Source: Pseudomonas sp. MWU13-2105 (lineage in GTDB: Bacteria > Pseudomonadota > Gammaproteobacteria > Pseudomonadales > Pseudomonadaceae). Taken from it: 64,000 bases of DNA. Positions 49,035 through 57,931 of the stretch are shown here, piece after piece. A program made the translations under genes and the position numbers. Below the pieces are notes generated by a model, which saw only the letters and a program-made list of their open reading frames with translations, searched no databases and was not told where the DNA came from. The first letter of the stretch is position 1; every line of letters starts with the position of its first letter. The stretch is from assembly GCF_023242315.1 (NCBI RefSeq), contig NZ_JALLIY010000010.1, forward strand, positions 62,001-126,000, written 5' to 3'.

Positions 49035-49140
49035 TATTTTCCATCGATTCACAGGCATACCGCGGCGCAACGCCAAGGGGCGGATCAGCGATCCGAGCCC
49101 TTGGCATTTCCTGACAACAATAAAAAATCAGGGCCCTGTC

Positions 49141-50496
49141 ATGAAAAGAATATTTGGCAAACTCTACGTACAAGTCCTTATCGCGGTCATCCTCGGCGCC
49201 CTCGTCGGGGTGCTCTTTCCCGAAACGGCCGCCGCGCTCAAGCCCCTGGGTGATGCGTTCATCAAACTGATCAAGATGCTGCTCGCACCGGTGATCTTCC
49301 TGACCGTGGTCACCGGGATCGCCCGCATGGAAAGCATGAAGGAGCTGGGCCGGGTCGGCTTCCGGGCGTTGCTCTACTTTGAAGTGGTGTCCACGCTGGC
49401 GTTGCTCATCGGCCTGGTGGTGGTCGATCTGTTCAAGCCCGGCGCCGGCATGAACATCAATGTCGCCACGCTGGACACCTCCAGCCTGGCCACCTACACC
49501 TCTGCGGTGAAACACGACTCGTTCATGGACTTCGTCATGAACATCATCCCCGACACCATCGTCGATGCGTTCGCCAAGGGCAACGTCCTGCAGATCCTGC
49601 TGTTTTCCATATTGCTCGGTATCGCCCTGGCCAATGTGGGGCCGCGCGCAAAGGTCTTCGTCGATACGTTGGAGAGCCTGATGCAGGGCATGTTCCGTAT
49701 CGTCAATATGGTCATGCGCCTGGCCCCCATCGGTGCCTTCGGCGCCATTGCCTTCACCATTGGTAAATACGGGTTTGGCTCGCTGTTCTCACTTGGCAAG
49801 CTGATGGCCTGTGTCTACCTCACCTGTGTGGTGTTCGTGATCTTCGTCCTGGGCCCGATTTGTCGCTACAGCGGTTTCAGCCTGTGGAAATTTCTGAAGT
49901 TCATCAAGGAAGAACTCTTCACTGTACTTGGCACCAGTTCGTCGGAATCGGTGCTGCCGCAGATGATCGCCAAGATGGAAAAGGCCGGTGTCTCCAAACC
50001 GGTTGCCGGGATGATCATTCCCTCAGGCTTGACCTTCAACCCGGATGGCCAGGCGATCTACTACACCATCGCTGCCATCTTCATCGCCCAGGCAACGAAT
50101 ACCCCGCTGACCCTGGCGGATCAATTGATCGTGCTGGCGGTGCTGATGTTCACGTCCAAGGGCTCCGCGGGGGTGACCGGTTCGGGATTCATCATCCTGG
50201 CGGCGACCCTGTCTTCCCTGGGGACCATTCCGGTCGCCGGCATGGTGTTGCTGCTGGGTGTCGACCGCTTCATGTCGGAAGCGCGAGCGATCACCAACAC
50301 CATAGGCAACGGCGTTGGCACCCTGGCTATCGCCAAATGGGTCGGGGCGCTGGACATGGTGAAGATGCACAAGGCACTGAATGGCGAGGTCGAGGAGAAG
50401 ACGTCCGAGACGGTTCTGTCGGAGATCAGCCCGGCTTATGTACTGCCGGGAGCAGGGGGTGTGTCAGCAGGCCTGAAGAAAGCCTCCCAGGCATAG
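49141..50496 (+). CDS. dctA: C4-dicarboxylate symporter DctA-like
   Basis: A 451-residue dicarboxylate/cation symporter of the DAACS family, with eight helices and two re-entrant loops. The serine-rich loop VLGTSSSESVLPQM (HP1) is conserved. The second signature reads IIPSGLTFNPDGQAIYYTIAAIFIAQATNTPL; the usual form has PSGYSFNTDGTAIY, so the substrate loop differs. Next to ttuC, this suggests uptake of tartrate or D-malate rather than general C4 acids. The ribosome site is weak. Confidence 0.9.
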   Translation: MKRIFGKLYVQVLIAVILGALVGVLFPETAAALKPLGDAFIKLIKMLLAPVIFLTVVTGIARMESMKELGRVGFRALLYFEVVSTLALLIGLVVVDLFKPGAGMNINVATLDTSSLATYTSAVKHDSFMDFVMNIIPDTIVDAFAKGNVLQILLFSILLGIALANVGPRAKVFVDTLESLMQGMFRIVNMVMRLAPIGAFGAIAFTIGKYGFGSLFSLGKLMACVYLTCVVFVIFVLGPICRYSGFSLWKFLKFIKEELFTVLGTSSSESVLPQMIAKMEKAGVSKPVAGMIIPSGLTFNPDGQAIYYTIAAIFIAQATNTPLTLADQLIVLAVLMFTSKGSAGVTGSGFIILAATLSSLGTIPVAGMVLLLGVDRFMSEARAITNTIGNGVGTLAIAKWVGALDMVKMHKALNGEVEEKTSETVLSEISPAYVLPGAGGVSAGLKKASQA

Positions 50497-50505
50497 AAGA
50501 TGGAA

Positions 50506-50529
50506 CGCTGAACGGGATGGCGTTCAGCG
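50506..50529. terminator. Hairpin between convergent dctA and the PEP-mutase gene
   Basis: A 9-bp perfect stem CGCTGAACG / CGTTCAGCG with a 6-nt loop lies 10 bp after dctA. No T tract follows, so factor-independent termination is not certain. Confidence 0.5.
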
Positions 50530-50545
50530 CCTGGGTGACAGTGGA

Positions 50546-51355
50546 TTACTCGGTTTTCGCCGCCATCAAGGCATTCAGTTCGCCGTAGGTGTGGGCTTTC
50601 AAAGCATGGGTATCGAGCCGGCCGTGGTCCAGGAAGCTGCGGACCAAGGTGCCCATGGCGCCATGCAGGAACTCGGCGATGCTGGAGCCCGCGCTGAGAC
50701 GTCTGACGCCCAGGCGCTGCAATTCGTCAGGGGAGGCCAGCCCGTCCCGGGACAGCAGGTTGACCGGCAGTTTTACTTCCCGGCAGATCGCGGCAATTTC
50801 GTGCAAGTCGACCACGCCCGCGGCAAACAGGCCATCCGCCCCGGCGCCGCTATACAGCACGGCACGTTTGAGCAGTTGTTCAAGACGCTGTTCGGCGGGG
50901 AACAGGTTTTTCAGGTAGACATCGGTCCGCACATTGATGAACAGCTTGACGCCAGCCTGGTTCGCCACCTTTCTCGCGACGTCGATCTTGCGCACAAGCA
51001 GTTCAGGAGAGCCCAGGCCGTCTTCGATATTGATCCCGACCGCCCCGGCGGCGATCACCGCGTCGATGACCCGGCCGACGTGCTCCAGGTCATCCGAGTA
51101 GCCGGCTTCGATATCCACCGTGAGCGGTACGCTGAGCACCCGCGTCATCGACTTGACGCTGGTGCTCAGCAGGTCGAGGGGCAGCAGGTTGCCGTCCTGG
51201 TAGCCATGGGACCAGGCCATGGCCGCGCTGCTGGTGGCTACCGCCTTGCCGCCCAGGCGTTCGACGATGCGCGCGCCGCCCGCATCGGCCACGTTGGCCA
51301 GGACCAGCAGTCCATGCTGATGCAGGCTGTGAAAAGCGTTATCCAGTGTGGTCAT
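50546..51355 (-). CDS. Isocitrate lyase/PEP mutase family protein
   Basis: A 269-residue member of the isocitrate lyase/phosphoenolpyruvate mutase superfamily. VLANVADAGGARIVERLGGKAVATSSAA, LPLTVDIEAGYSD-type (VPLTVDIEAGYSDDLEHV) and GINIEDGLG are the metal- and oxyanion-binding blocks. The exact reaction (oxaloacetate decarboxylation, 2-methylisocitrate cleavage or other) cannot be assigned. It converges on dctA and could process a product of tartrate or malate metabolism. Confidence 0.85.
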   Translation of the reverse strand: MTTLDNAFHSLHQHGLLVLANVADAGGARIVERLGGKAVATSSAAMAWSHGYQDGNLLPLDLLSTSVKSMTRVLSVPLTVDIEAGYSDDLEHVGRVIDAVIAAGAVGINIEDGLGSPELLVRKIDVARKVANQAGVKLFINVRTDVYLKNLFPAEQRLEQLLKRAVLYSGAGADGLFAAGVVDLHEIAAICREVKLPVNLLSRDGLASPDELQRLGVRRLSAGSSIAEFLHGAMGTLVRSFLDHGRLDTHALKAHTYGELNALMAAKTE

Positions 51356-51527
51356 GACAATTCAATTCCTTTGAAGGTTGCATTTGGTCAGTGCTGTGAT
51401 TGCTATGGGTGAGTTAACTCTGTTGGGAAACTATTTTCCCCTCAAGGCCTGAAGCGTTCGCCTGCGGATGACGCCGTTCACAGTTGAACATCGGCTGCCG
51501 ACAACAGCCCTACTGGTTTTGTCGGTG

Positions 51528-52415
51528 TCAAAGGGTCGTCAATCGAGCACCGAGCGCATCCAGAAACACCTTCGTCTTGCTCGGTGTAAAACGCCTGGAA
51601 GGCAGCAGGGCGTAGATCGGTGCGGATGCACTGTGCCAGTCCCGCAGGATATGCACCAGGCGACCGGCAGCCAGGTCGTCGGCAACGTCGACGCTGGATT
51701 TGAGCATGATCCCGTGGCCGCCAATCGCCCAGTCGCGCACCGCATCGCCACTGTTGGCCTGGAGCCGCGAGCGTGGTTGGAGTTCGATCACTTCGTTTCC
51801 CGGACCTTCCAGGCGCCAGGGCTGGGAAAGGTCGTCATAGCGTAGACAGCCATGATGCTCCAGATCCTGGATGCGCCCAGGCTCGCCATGGCGTTCGAGA
51901 TAGGCGGGCGCGGCCACCAGGATCCGCCGATTGTCAGCCAGCTTGCGCAGGATGGCGCTGCTATCCCGAGGTTGGCCGATCCGCACCGCGACATCGATCC
52001 GCTCATGGGTCAGGTCGACCAGCCGGTCGTCGAGCCTGAGCTCGATATCCAGCTTCGGATGACGCTCGACCAGCTCGGCCACCAGGGGCACCAGGTGAAT
52101 CCGTCCGAAAGAAATGGGCGAACTGACCCGGAGCCTGCCGAACGGCTCTTCACCGCCCAGGGTCATGCGTGACTCCGCGGCCTCCAGCTCCTCGAGGATT
52201 CGATCGACATGGGCAATCAGGGCCAGCCCTTCATTGGTCGCCGACAGTGTGCGCGTGGTCCGGTTGATCAGCCGCTGTCCCGCGCGGCGTTCCAGTGCCA
52301 TCAGCCGTTTGCTGACCACTGCCAGTCCTACGCCGAGGTCGCGCGCCGCCGCCGACAGGCTGCCGCAGGCCAGGATCCGCTGGAAGGTACGCAGCTCGTT
52401 GAGGTCGTCCAACAT
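51528..52415 (-). CDS. LysR-family regulator next to an old yellow enzyme
   Basis: A 295-residue LysR regulator: HTH ACGSLSAAARDLGVGLAVVSKRLMALERRAG and a DmlR-like effector domain. It is divergent from the old yellow enzyme gene at 52544 with a 128-bp AT-rich gap, so it most likely controls that gene and the genes after it. A 172-bp gap separates it from the PEP-mutase gene; nothing recognisable lies there. Confidence 0.87.
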   Translation of the reverse strand: MLDDLNELRTFQRILACGSLSAAARDLGVGLAVVSKRLMALERRAGQRLINRTTRTLSATNEGLALIAHVDRILEELEAAESRMTLGGEEPFGRLRVSSPISFGRIHLVPLVAELVERHPKLDIELRLDDRLVDLTHERIDVAVRIGQPRDSSAILRKLADNRRILVAAPAYLERHGEPGRIQDLEHHGCLRYDDLSQPWRLEGPGNEVIELQPRSRLQANSGDAVRDWAIGGHGIMLKSSVDVADDLAAGRLVHILRDWHSASAPIYALLPSRRFTPSKTKVFLDALGARLTTL

Positions 52416-52543
52416 ACTATCAACCCTTGTTCAATAATCTATCTACCAATAGCCATATTCTAATCTTCAAGGCAAGAGGCAACACTCCATACAGCGGATC
52501 AGAAAACCTCTGTTCAACCCCATCCCGTGTTTGGAGCCTTGCC

Positions 52544-53665
52544 ATGACTGCTTATCCAACCTTGTTCACACCGACCCTTGTAGGCCAACAATCTCTGCCT
52601 CACCGCGTAGTGATGGCGCCGATGACACGCGCGCGCAGCACCCAGCCGGGTGACATCCCCAATGCGCTGAACGCCCGTTACTATGCACAGCGGGCGTCGG
52701 CGGCGCTGATCGTTTCGGAGGCGGCGCAGATCTCGCCGCAAGGCAAGGGCTATTCCTTTACCCCGGGGATTCATAGCCAGGAGCAGGTGGCCGGATGGCG
52801 CCTGATCACCGATGCCGTGCATGCCGCGGGCGGACGCATCTTTCTGCAGCTTTGGCATGTCGGTCGGATATCCCATCCCGATTTCCACAACGGTGAGTTG
52901 CCGGTGGCACCTTCGGCGGTGCCCTTCGACGGCAAGATCTGGAAAGTGAACCCCGCGACCGGCAAGGGCGAGATGGTCGATTGCCCGACACCGCGTGCAC
53001 TGGCTAGAGAAGAAATCCATGCGATCGTCAACGACTTCCGCGTCGGCGCGCGCAATGCCATCGCGGCAGGTTTCGACGGCGTCGAGATCCACGGTGCGAA
53101 CGGCTACCTGGTGGATCAGTTCCTGCGCACCACTGCGAACACCCGTACCGACGAATACGGCGGTTCGCGGGAAAACCGGCTGCGTTTCCTCAAGGAAGTG
53201 GTCAATGCGGTCGCGCAGGAGGTGGGGGCCGAGCGCACCGCCATTCGCCTGGCCCCGTTCCTGACCGCACGCGGCATGGACTGCCCGGACATTCTGCCGA
53301 CCATCCTCGAAGCCGCCTCGTTCCTGCAAACGCTGGGTATTGCCTACCTGCATCTGGTCGAGGCCGATTGGGACGATGCGCCGCAGTTCAGCGAAGCGTT
53401 CCGCACCGAGGTCCGGGCGCGCTTCCAGCGGCCGATCATCGTTGCCGGCAAGTACGACCTGGAACGGGCCAACTGGGTGATCGGCAAGGGCTACGCCGAC
53501 CTGGTCGCCTTTGGCCGTCCGTTCGTTGCCAACCCCGACCTGCCAAGACGTCTGCGGGAACACCTGCCGCTGGCCGAGTTCGCCGGCGACACGCTGTTTG
53601 GCGGTGACGAGCGCGGTTACTCGGACTATCCGGCGTGGCCGACGCGTAACGTCGCTACTGCCTGA
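52544..53665 (+). CDS. Old yellow enzyme family alkene reductase
   Basis: A 373-residue FMN-dependent ene-reductase of the NemA/OYE type. Residues of the family: PLFTPTLVGQQSLPHRVVMAPMTRARS, the HGANGYLVDQFLRTTANTRTDEYGGSRENR block with the His/Asn substrate pair, LWHVGRISHP, and GRPFVANPDLP near the end. It reduces activated C=C bonds and possibly nitro compounds. The ATG at 52544 follows TTGGAG. Divergent from the LysR gene. Confidence 0.92.
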   Translation: MTAYPTLFTPTLVGQQSLPHRVVMAPMTRARSTQPGDIPNALNARYYAQRASAALIVSEAAQISPQGKGYSFTPGIHSQEQVAGWRLITDAVHAAGGRIFLQLWHVGRISHPDFHNGELPVAPSAVPFDGKIWKVNPATGKGEMVDCPTPRALAREEIHAIVNDFRVGARNAIAAGFDGVEIHGANGYLVDQFLRTTANTRTDEYGGSRENRLRFLKEVVNAVAQEVGAERTAIRLAPFLTARGMDCPDILPTILEAASFLQTLGIAYLHLVEADWDDAPQFSEAFRTEVRARFQRPIIVAGKYDLERANWVIGKGYADLVAFGRPFVANPDLPRRLREHLPLAEFAGDTLFGGDERGYSDYPAWPTRNVATA

Positions 53666-53753
53666 TACCGGCGCAAAAAAACCATGAGAGAGCGCGAGAC
53701 GATCCGAACAGTCGCCGTCTCGCCTGTTTGCCACCCATCAAGGAATCCTGGCC

Positions 53754-54299
53754 ATGCAACAACCTTCCAACCTGTCCCGTTTCCGCATCGCGGCGGTGTG
53801 CTTCACCCTGACACTTTCAGGCGCCGCATCGGCCGCCACCACCGAGCTGGTGAAGCCGGGTGTACTGGTGCTCGACAAGAGCCTTGCGCCCGCGCAACTG
53901 GAGAGCATGGAGACCGCCGCTCGACGTTATGACACCTTCTGGAATAGCGGCGACGAAAGCTTCGCCCGTGAAGCGCTGGCGGACAATTTCATCGACAAGA
54001 CGCCACCGGCTGGGCGCAAGCAGGGACCGGAGGGACCCTTGCTGGCTTCCCGGGCGTTTCGTGGCGCGGTGCCCGACCTTCGTTGCGAAGTCGAGCAAAT
54101 GATCATTGCCGGCGACCGGGTGGTGGCGCATCTGCACTTTCGCGGGCACTTCACCGGCACCTTTGGTGAAACCAAAGGCCGCGGCCAAAGCGTGGATTTC
54201 ATCGCCACCGATATCTACCAGATTGAAAACGGCAAGATCAGCGCGAACTGGCATATCGAAGACAACCTGACATTGATGAAGCAGCTTGGCGCGTTATGA
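53754..54299 (+). CDS. Exported NTF2-like (ester cyclase type) protein
   Basis: A 181-residue protein with signal peptide (MQQPSNLSRFRIAAVCFTLTLSGAASA) and a SnoaL/NTF2 fold: RRYDTFWNSGDESFAREALADNFIDKTPP, VEQMIIAGDRVVAHLHFRGHFTGTF, and FIATDIYQIENGKISANWHIED. AAGGAAT lies before the ATG. Function unknown; it may be induced together with the ene-reductase 88 bp upstream. Confidence 0.82.
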   Translation: MQQPSNLSRFRIAAVCFTLTLSGAASAATTELVKPGVLVLDKSLAPAQLESMETAARRYDTFWNSGDESFAREALADNFIDKTPPAGRKQGPEGPLLASRAFRGAVPDLRCEVEQMIIAGDRVVAHLHFRGHFTGTFGETKGRGQSVDFIATDIYQIENGKISANWHIEDNLTLMKQLGAL

Positions 54300-54374
54300 A
54301 CAATATCGCCTGAGGTCGATCACGGGCGCTTCGATGAACCGGGTATTGATCAATCGATCAGCAGGAGATCAACC

Positions 54375-54791
54375 ATGACGATTCAACATCTCGATCACTT
54401 CACGCTGCGCACCGCCAAAGTCGACGAGACGGTGGCGTTCTTTCGCGATGCCATCGGGCTCGAAGAGGGTTGGCGTCCCGCGTTCCCATTCCCGGGCAGT
54501 TGGCTCTACGCGGCGGGCCGCGCACTGTTGCATATTGCCCAGCTGGAAAGCCGCGGGGCAGAGCTTGACGCCTATCTTGGCGCGCGCGTTGTTGCACAGG
54601 GCTCGGGCGCGCTTGATCACGTCGCGTTCCGCTGCAGCGATTTGCCGGGGTATCGGCAACGCCTGCTCGACCTGGGCTTGCCGTTCAACGAGCGCGTCGT
54701 ACCTGACCTGTTGGAACACCAGCTGTTCGTGGAGGATCCGAATGGCATAAAAGTCGAGCTGATATTTGCCTACTCGCCGAACGCGCGGTGA
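54375..54791 (+). CDS. VOC (glyoxalase/dioxygenase fold) family protein
   Basis: A 138-residue single-module VOC protein: IQHLDHFTLRTAKVDETVAFFRDAIGL at the N-terminus, ALDHVAFRCSDLPGYRQRLLDLG in the middle and LFVEDPNGIKVELIFAY at the C-terminus. The histidines and the final glutamate make a metal-binding set plausible. Substrate unknown; its neighbours suggest detoxification of a reactive carbonyl or aromatic compound. Confidence 0.85.
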   Translation: MTIQHLDHFTLRTAKVDETVAFFRDAIGLEEGWRPAFPFPGSWLYAAGRALLHIAQLESRGAELDAYLGARVVAQGSGALDHVAFRCSDLPGYRQRLLDLGLPFNERVVPDLLEHQLFVEDPNGIKVELIFAYSPNAR

Positions 54792-54799
54792 TGAGGCGG

Positions 54800-54825
54800 G
54801 CGCTGCCAGCTGAGCCTGGCAGCGC
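54800..54825 (+). terminator. Hairpin after the VOC gene
   Basis: A 10-bp perfect stem GCGCTGCCAG / CTGGCAGCGC with a 6-nt loop begins 8 bp after the stop. It lacks a T tract. Confidence 0.5.
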
Positions 54826-54865
54826 TGGTGGAGTCATAGTTCATGTCTCGGGTAAAAAATCGACG

Positions 54866-55258
54866 TTAAGTCAGGGGCGCGGGGGCTGGTGGTGGCACCG
54901 ATTTTTTATGCCGATCATCGGCATTGGACCAGCCTAACCCGGTGCCAAAGTCGACTTTCTGTTCGCTGAACGAATAACCGATATTCACATCGCCAAAGTA
55001 GCCTTCGCCCTGGTAGGCCACGCCGATATTCGGTCGAATGGATTGATTGGAAAATACGTAGTCCACACCCAGGGCTCCTACGCCCCTGTTCTCTTGATTA
55101 TCTGAAAAAGCCTTGATTCCAACCGCCGGCCCTTCCCCGAATATATAACTGACGCCAATGCCGAAACCCACGTCGTGGGCTTCAGCGCTTATGGAAAAAA
55201 CCATCAAGGCGGCTAGAGACAGTAGTTTTTTGGGGGACGTGCGTAGTTTTCCTTTCAT
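54866..55258 (-). CDS. Secreted hypothetical protein
   Basis: A 130-residue protein with a signal peptide (MKGKLRTSPKKLLSLAALMVFSISAEA) and a Gly/Tyr/Phe-rich mature part of alternating residues (GFGIGVSYIF, GVGALGVDYVF, NIGVAYQGEG, VNIGYSF, TGLGW) and a Pro-rich tail PPPAPAPL. The alternation looks like a small beta-structured outer-membrane or periplasmic protein. GGAGAG precedes the ATG. I do not recognise the family. Confidence 0.7.
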   Translation of the reverse strand: MKGKLRTSPKKLLSLAALMVFSISAEAHDVGFGIGVSYIFGEGPAVGIKAFSDNQENRGVGALGVDYVFSNQSIRPNIGVAYQGEGYFGDVNIGYSFSEQKVDFGTGLGWSNADDRHKKSVPPPAPAPLT

Positions 55259-55386
55259 GATCTCTCCGTGAACTGCTTGGTTTGAGACGTCCTGCGTCGT
55301 GATTGGCGTGACGCTTTTCAAACCATAGCAGAGAACTTTTCAGTCGGAGGTCGATGACGGCGCCTGCTTGTGCAGCGCTGTGGGAC

Positions 55387-56352
55387 CTATGGCTTGCGCT
55401 CAGCCAGCGCCTCCAGCAGGTCGGCGGAAGGCACGAAGAACAGGCCGCCGGTGACCGCCGTGCTGAAATCGAGCAAGCGGTCATAGTTGCCCGCCGGCCT
55501 GCCGATAAACATGTTCTCGAGCATCTGCTCGACGGGGGCGGGGGAGCGCGCATAACCGATGAAATAGGTCCCGAACTCGCCCGCGCCCGGCCGGCCGAAG
55601 GGCATGTTGTCGCGCAGTATCTTCACTTCCCGGCCACCCTCGTCGAGGGTGGTCAGGGAGCTGTGGGAACAGCTCGGCTTGAGCGACTCATCGAGTTCGA
55701 TATCGGACAGCTTGGTGCGGCCGATGATGCGTTCCTGGGTCTCGACGGACAGCTTGTTCCAGGCTGCCATATCGTGCAGGTACTTTTGCACCAGCACATA
55801 GCTGCCGTTGGTAAACGCCGGGTCTTCATCGCCGACCATGGTGAAGTCGACCGCCTCGTGCCCGACCGGGTTTTCGGTGCCATCGACAAAACCGACCATG
55901 CTGCGCATGTCGAAATAACGAAAACCCTGGACCTCGTCGACGACCACGACTGCATCGCCAAGGCGCGCGAGCAGCTGTGTGGCCAATTCGAAACACAGGT
56001 CCATCTGATCGGCGCGGATATGCAGCAGGATATCGCCGGGGGTCGCCGGTGCTCGCCGGCCCTCGACGCCGATCTCACGAAAGGCGTGCAGCGCGGCCGG
56101 GCGTGGGCCACCGAACAAGCGGTCCCAGGCGCTGGAACCAAAGCCGCAGACACAGGACAGATTGCCGGCGGGCACACGCTTGCCGACCGAGCGCGTCAGG
56201 GCGGCGACATCTTCGCACCAGCCGCGCACCGTCTCGGCCGCCACGTCGCCAGTTGCCAGGGTGGCAACAATGAAAATCGCACTGCTGGTGATGGGGCTGT
56301 AGACCGCTTGCGGGTCAGGCTTGCGCTCGGCGGGTGGCGAAAGGGTGGTCAT
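55387..56352 (-). CDS. DyP-type heme peroxidase
   Basis: A 321-residue dye-decolourising peroxidase (class B-like: YfeX type). The distal motif GFVDGTENP (GxxDG) is present at about 155, and the proximal heme-ligand histidine is probably H230 or nearby in KPSCSHSSLT-type sequence; the ending ...EYIGRPAGNYDRLLDFSTAVTGGLFFVPS is typical. No signal or Tat peptide, so cytoplasmic. The ATG at 56352 has GGAG at 6 nt. It stands alone, with no encapsulin gene nearby. Confidence 0.88.
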   Translation of the reverse strand: MTTLSPPAERKPDPQAVYSPITSSAIFIVATLATGDVAAETVRGWCEDVAALTRSVGKRVPAGNLSCVCGFGSSAWDRLFGGPRPAALHAFREIGVEGRRAPATPGDILLHIRADQMDLCFELATQLLARLGDAVVVVDEVQGFRYFDMRSMVGFVDGTENPVGHEAVDFTMVGDEDPAFTNGSYVLVQKYLHDMAAWNKLSVETQERIIGRTKLSDIELDESLKPSCSHSSLTTLDEGGREVKILRDNMPFGRPGAGEFGTYFIGYARSPAPVEQMLENMFIGRPAGNYDRLLDFSTAVTGGLFFVPSADLLEALAERKP

Positions 56353-56509
56353 TGGGAGCTCCACAAGCTGCGGGACACATTTGAATGACTGGAAAATAGC
56401 AGATTGCGCCGCCGAGGCTACAATCGAGTGAAGAGAGCGCGCAGATGCAGTGGAGAAAACCCAGGCGTAGCCGATACACTGCTGTCCTGATTTCTTGAGT
56501 GCGTTTGCG

Positions 56510-56710
56510 ATGACCCTCACCGACGCTGTTCTCATTCTGCTGCTGGCGGCCCGTATCCATGGCACCGACGATGCCGTGCGGGCCTCGGCCAAGAGCTGTG
56601 TGAAGAAATTGCCCCGCGGTAAACGCGAGCTGATCTACAACGTGATCAACAGCCGCAGCCCGATGGACATGGTGGCATTGATGGCCGAGAACCTGCAGTT
56701 GGACGACTAG
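56510..56710 (+). CDS. Small hypothetical protein
   Basis: A 66-residue protein, hydrophobic first third (MTLTDAVLILLLAARI) then a basic region (KSCVKKLPRGKRELIYNVINS) and acidic end (NLQLDD). No family recognised. It is read away from the DyP gene and toward the end of iolR. Composition and codon use look coding, but the ribosome site is weak. Confidence 0.6.
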   Translation: MTLTDAVLILLLAARIHGTDDAVRASAKSCVKKLPRGKRELIYNVINSRSPMDMVALMAENLQLDD

Positions 56711-56729
56711 TGTCCAGGTCGTCAGTGGG

Positions 56730-57650
56730 TCAGTCTTCGAAGCTGACCTGCTCGTGAATCCCGTCCACCTTCAATTCCAGTCGATAGGCCACGGCGATAA
56801 ACAGCGCCTGGCACAGGCACAGGCTCGCACTCAAGGAACGAAAGGCGAACGAGCTGCCCTCATTGACCAGCAGCGCCGTGCTGGCGCGCTTGACCAGTGG
56901 CGACAGGTTGCTGTCGGTGATGGTCAGGGTTTTCGCCTGGTGCAATTGCGCGATCCGCAGGCACTGCTGGGTTTCCTTGGCGTACGGCGAGAAGCTGATG
57001 GCAATCACCAGGTCGTTGGCGCGCACGCTGCGCATCTGCTCGCGATAACTGCCGCCCAGGCCCGAAACCAGGTGAATGCGCTTGTTGGTGTGCTGCAGGT
57101 TGTAGACCAGGTAATCGGCCACCGCGAATGAACGGCGCACTCCCACCACATAAATATTATCGGCATTCACCACCAGGTCCACGGCGGCGTCGAACGCCTG
57201 GTCGTCCAGTTCCAGGCCCAGGCGTTCAATACCCGACAGGGTGGCATTGATGCATTCGCGCGCCAGGTCGGCGGCGCTGGCTTTCTGCGTCTTGTTGTCG
57301 ATCAGGCTACGAATCCGCTGCTGGTAGTTCTGCGCCGGCGTGGTCTTGTGGGTATACGCCTGGCGAAACAATGCCTGCATCTCACTGAAACCGCTGAAGC
57401 CGAAGCGCTGGGAAAAACGCACGATGGCCGAGGGGTGCACTTCGCATTCCTGGGCGATATCGCTGATGCGGTCGACCATGATCCGGTCGCTTTGCTGGCT
57501 CATATAGGTGGCGATGCGCTTGAGCTGGCGCGGCAGGCTTTCGTATTCCTCGGTGATCAGCTGCAGCAGACGCTCGGCATTGATCGGAGGGCTGGCAATA
57601 TCGCCCTCGGGTGCGCTTTCGGTCATGGCCGGCTGATCGGTGCGGGACAT
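56730..57650 (-). CDS. iolR: RpiR-family regulator of inositol catabolism (IolR)
   Basis: A 306-residue RpiR/MurR regulator: N-terminal HTH (MVDRISDIAQECEVHPSAIVRFSQRFGFSGFSEMQALFRQAY) and a C-terminal SIS sugar-phosphate-binding domain (VGVRRSFAVADYLVYNLQHTNKRIHLV ... DLVIAISFSPYAKETQQCL). It is divergent from iolC and probably represses it until an inositol-derived intermediate binds. AAGGA precedes the ATG. The intergenic operator GGAA-N6-TTCC is listed separately. Confidence 0.9.
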   Translation of the reverse strand: MSRTDQPAMTESAPEGDIASPPINAERLLQLITEEYESLPRQLKRIATYMSQQSDRIMVDRISDIAQECEVHPSAIVRFSQRFGFSGFSEMQALFRQAYTHKTTPAQNYQQRIRSLIDNKTQKASAADLARECINATLSGIERLGLELDDQAFDAAVDLVVNADNIYVVGVRRSFAVADYLVYNLQHTNKRIHLVSGLGGSYREQMRSVRANDLVIAISFSPYAKETQQCLRIAQLHQAKTLTITDSNLSPLVKRASTALLVNEGSSFAFRSLSASLCLCQALFIAVAYRLELKVDGIHEQVSFED

Positions 57651-57794
57651 AGGAAATCCTTCTGGTTGGTACTTGTGGCTGGGTAGCTGCGCCTAGTCTA
57701 CAGGGGCGACGCCAATAAAATCTTGAGTGCGGAGTCAGGTGGAGCGATGCTGAATCGATCCACCACGATGGGTTCCGTCTCACTCAAGTGTAAT

Positions 57795-57836
57795 GGAAAA
57801 TATATTCCATATAAAAAATAATAGAAAATATATTGA
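57795..57836 (+). promoter_or_regulatory. IolR-type operators before iolC
   Basis: GGAAAATATATTCC (57795-57808) fits the IolR consensus GGAA-N6-TTCC and is flanked by AT/AT. A weaker copy, AGAAAATATATTGA (57823-57836), follows 28 bp later with the same AT-rich core. Confidence 0.7.
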
Positions 57837-57931
57837 ATGTCCCCGCGAGACGTTCTAGTCTGGCCCCACACCAAAAGTGTTCGTGCCTCCATCGCGGCGA
57901 ACGCAGGCTGATAAAAATAACAGGAGCCAGC

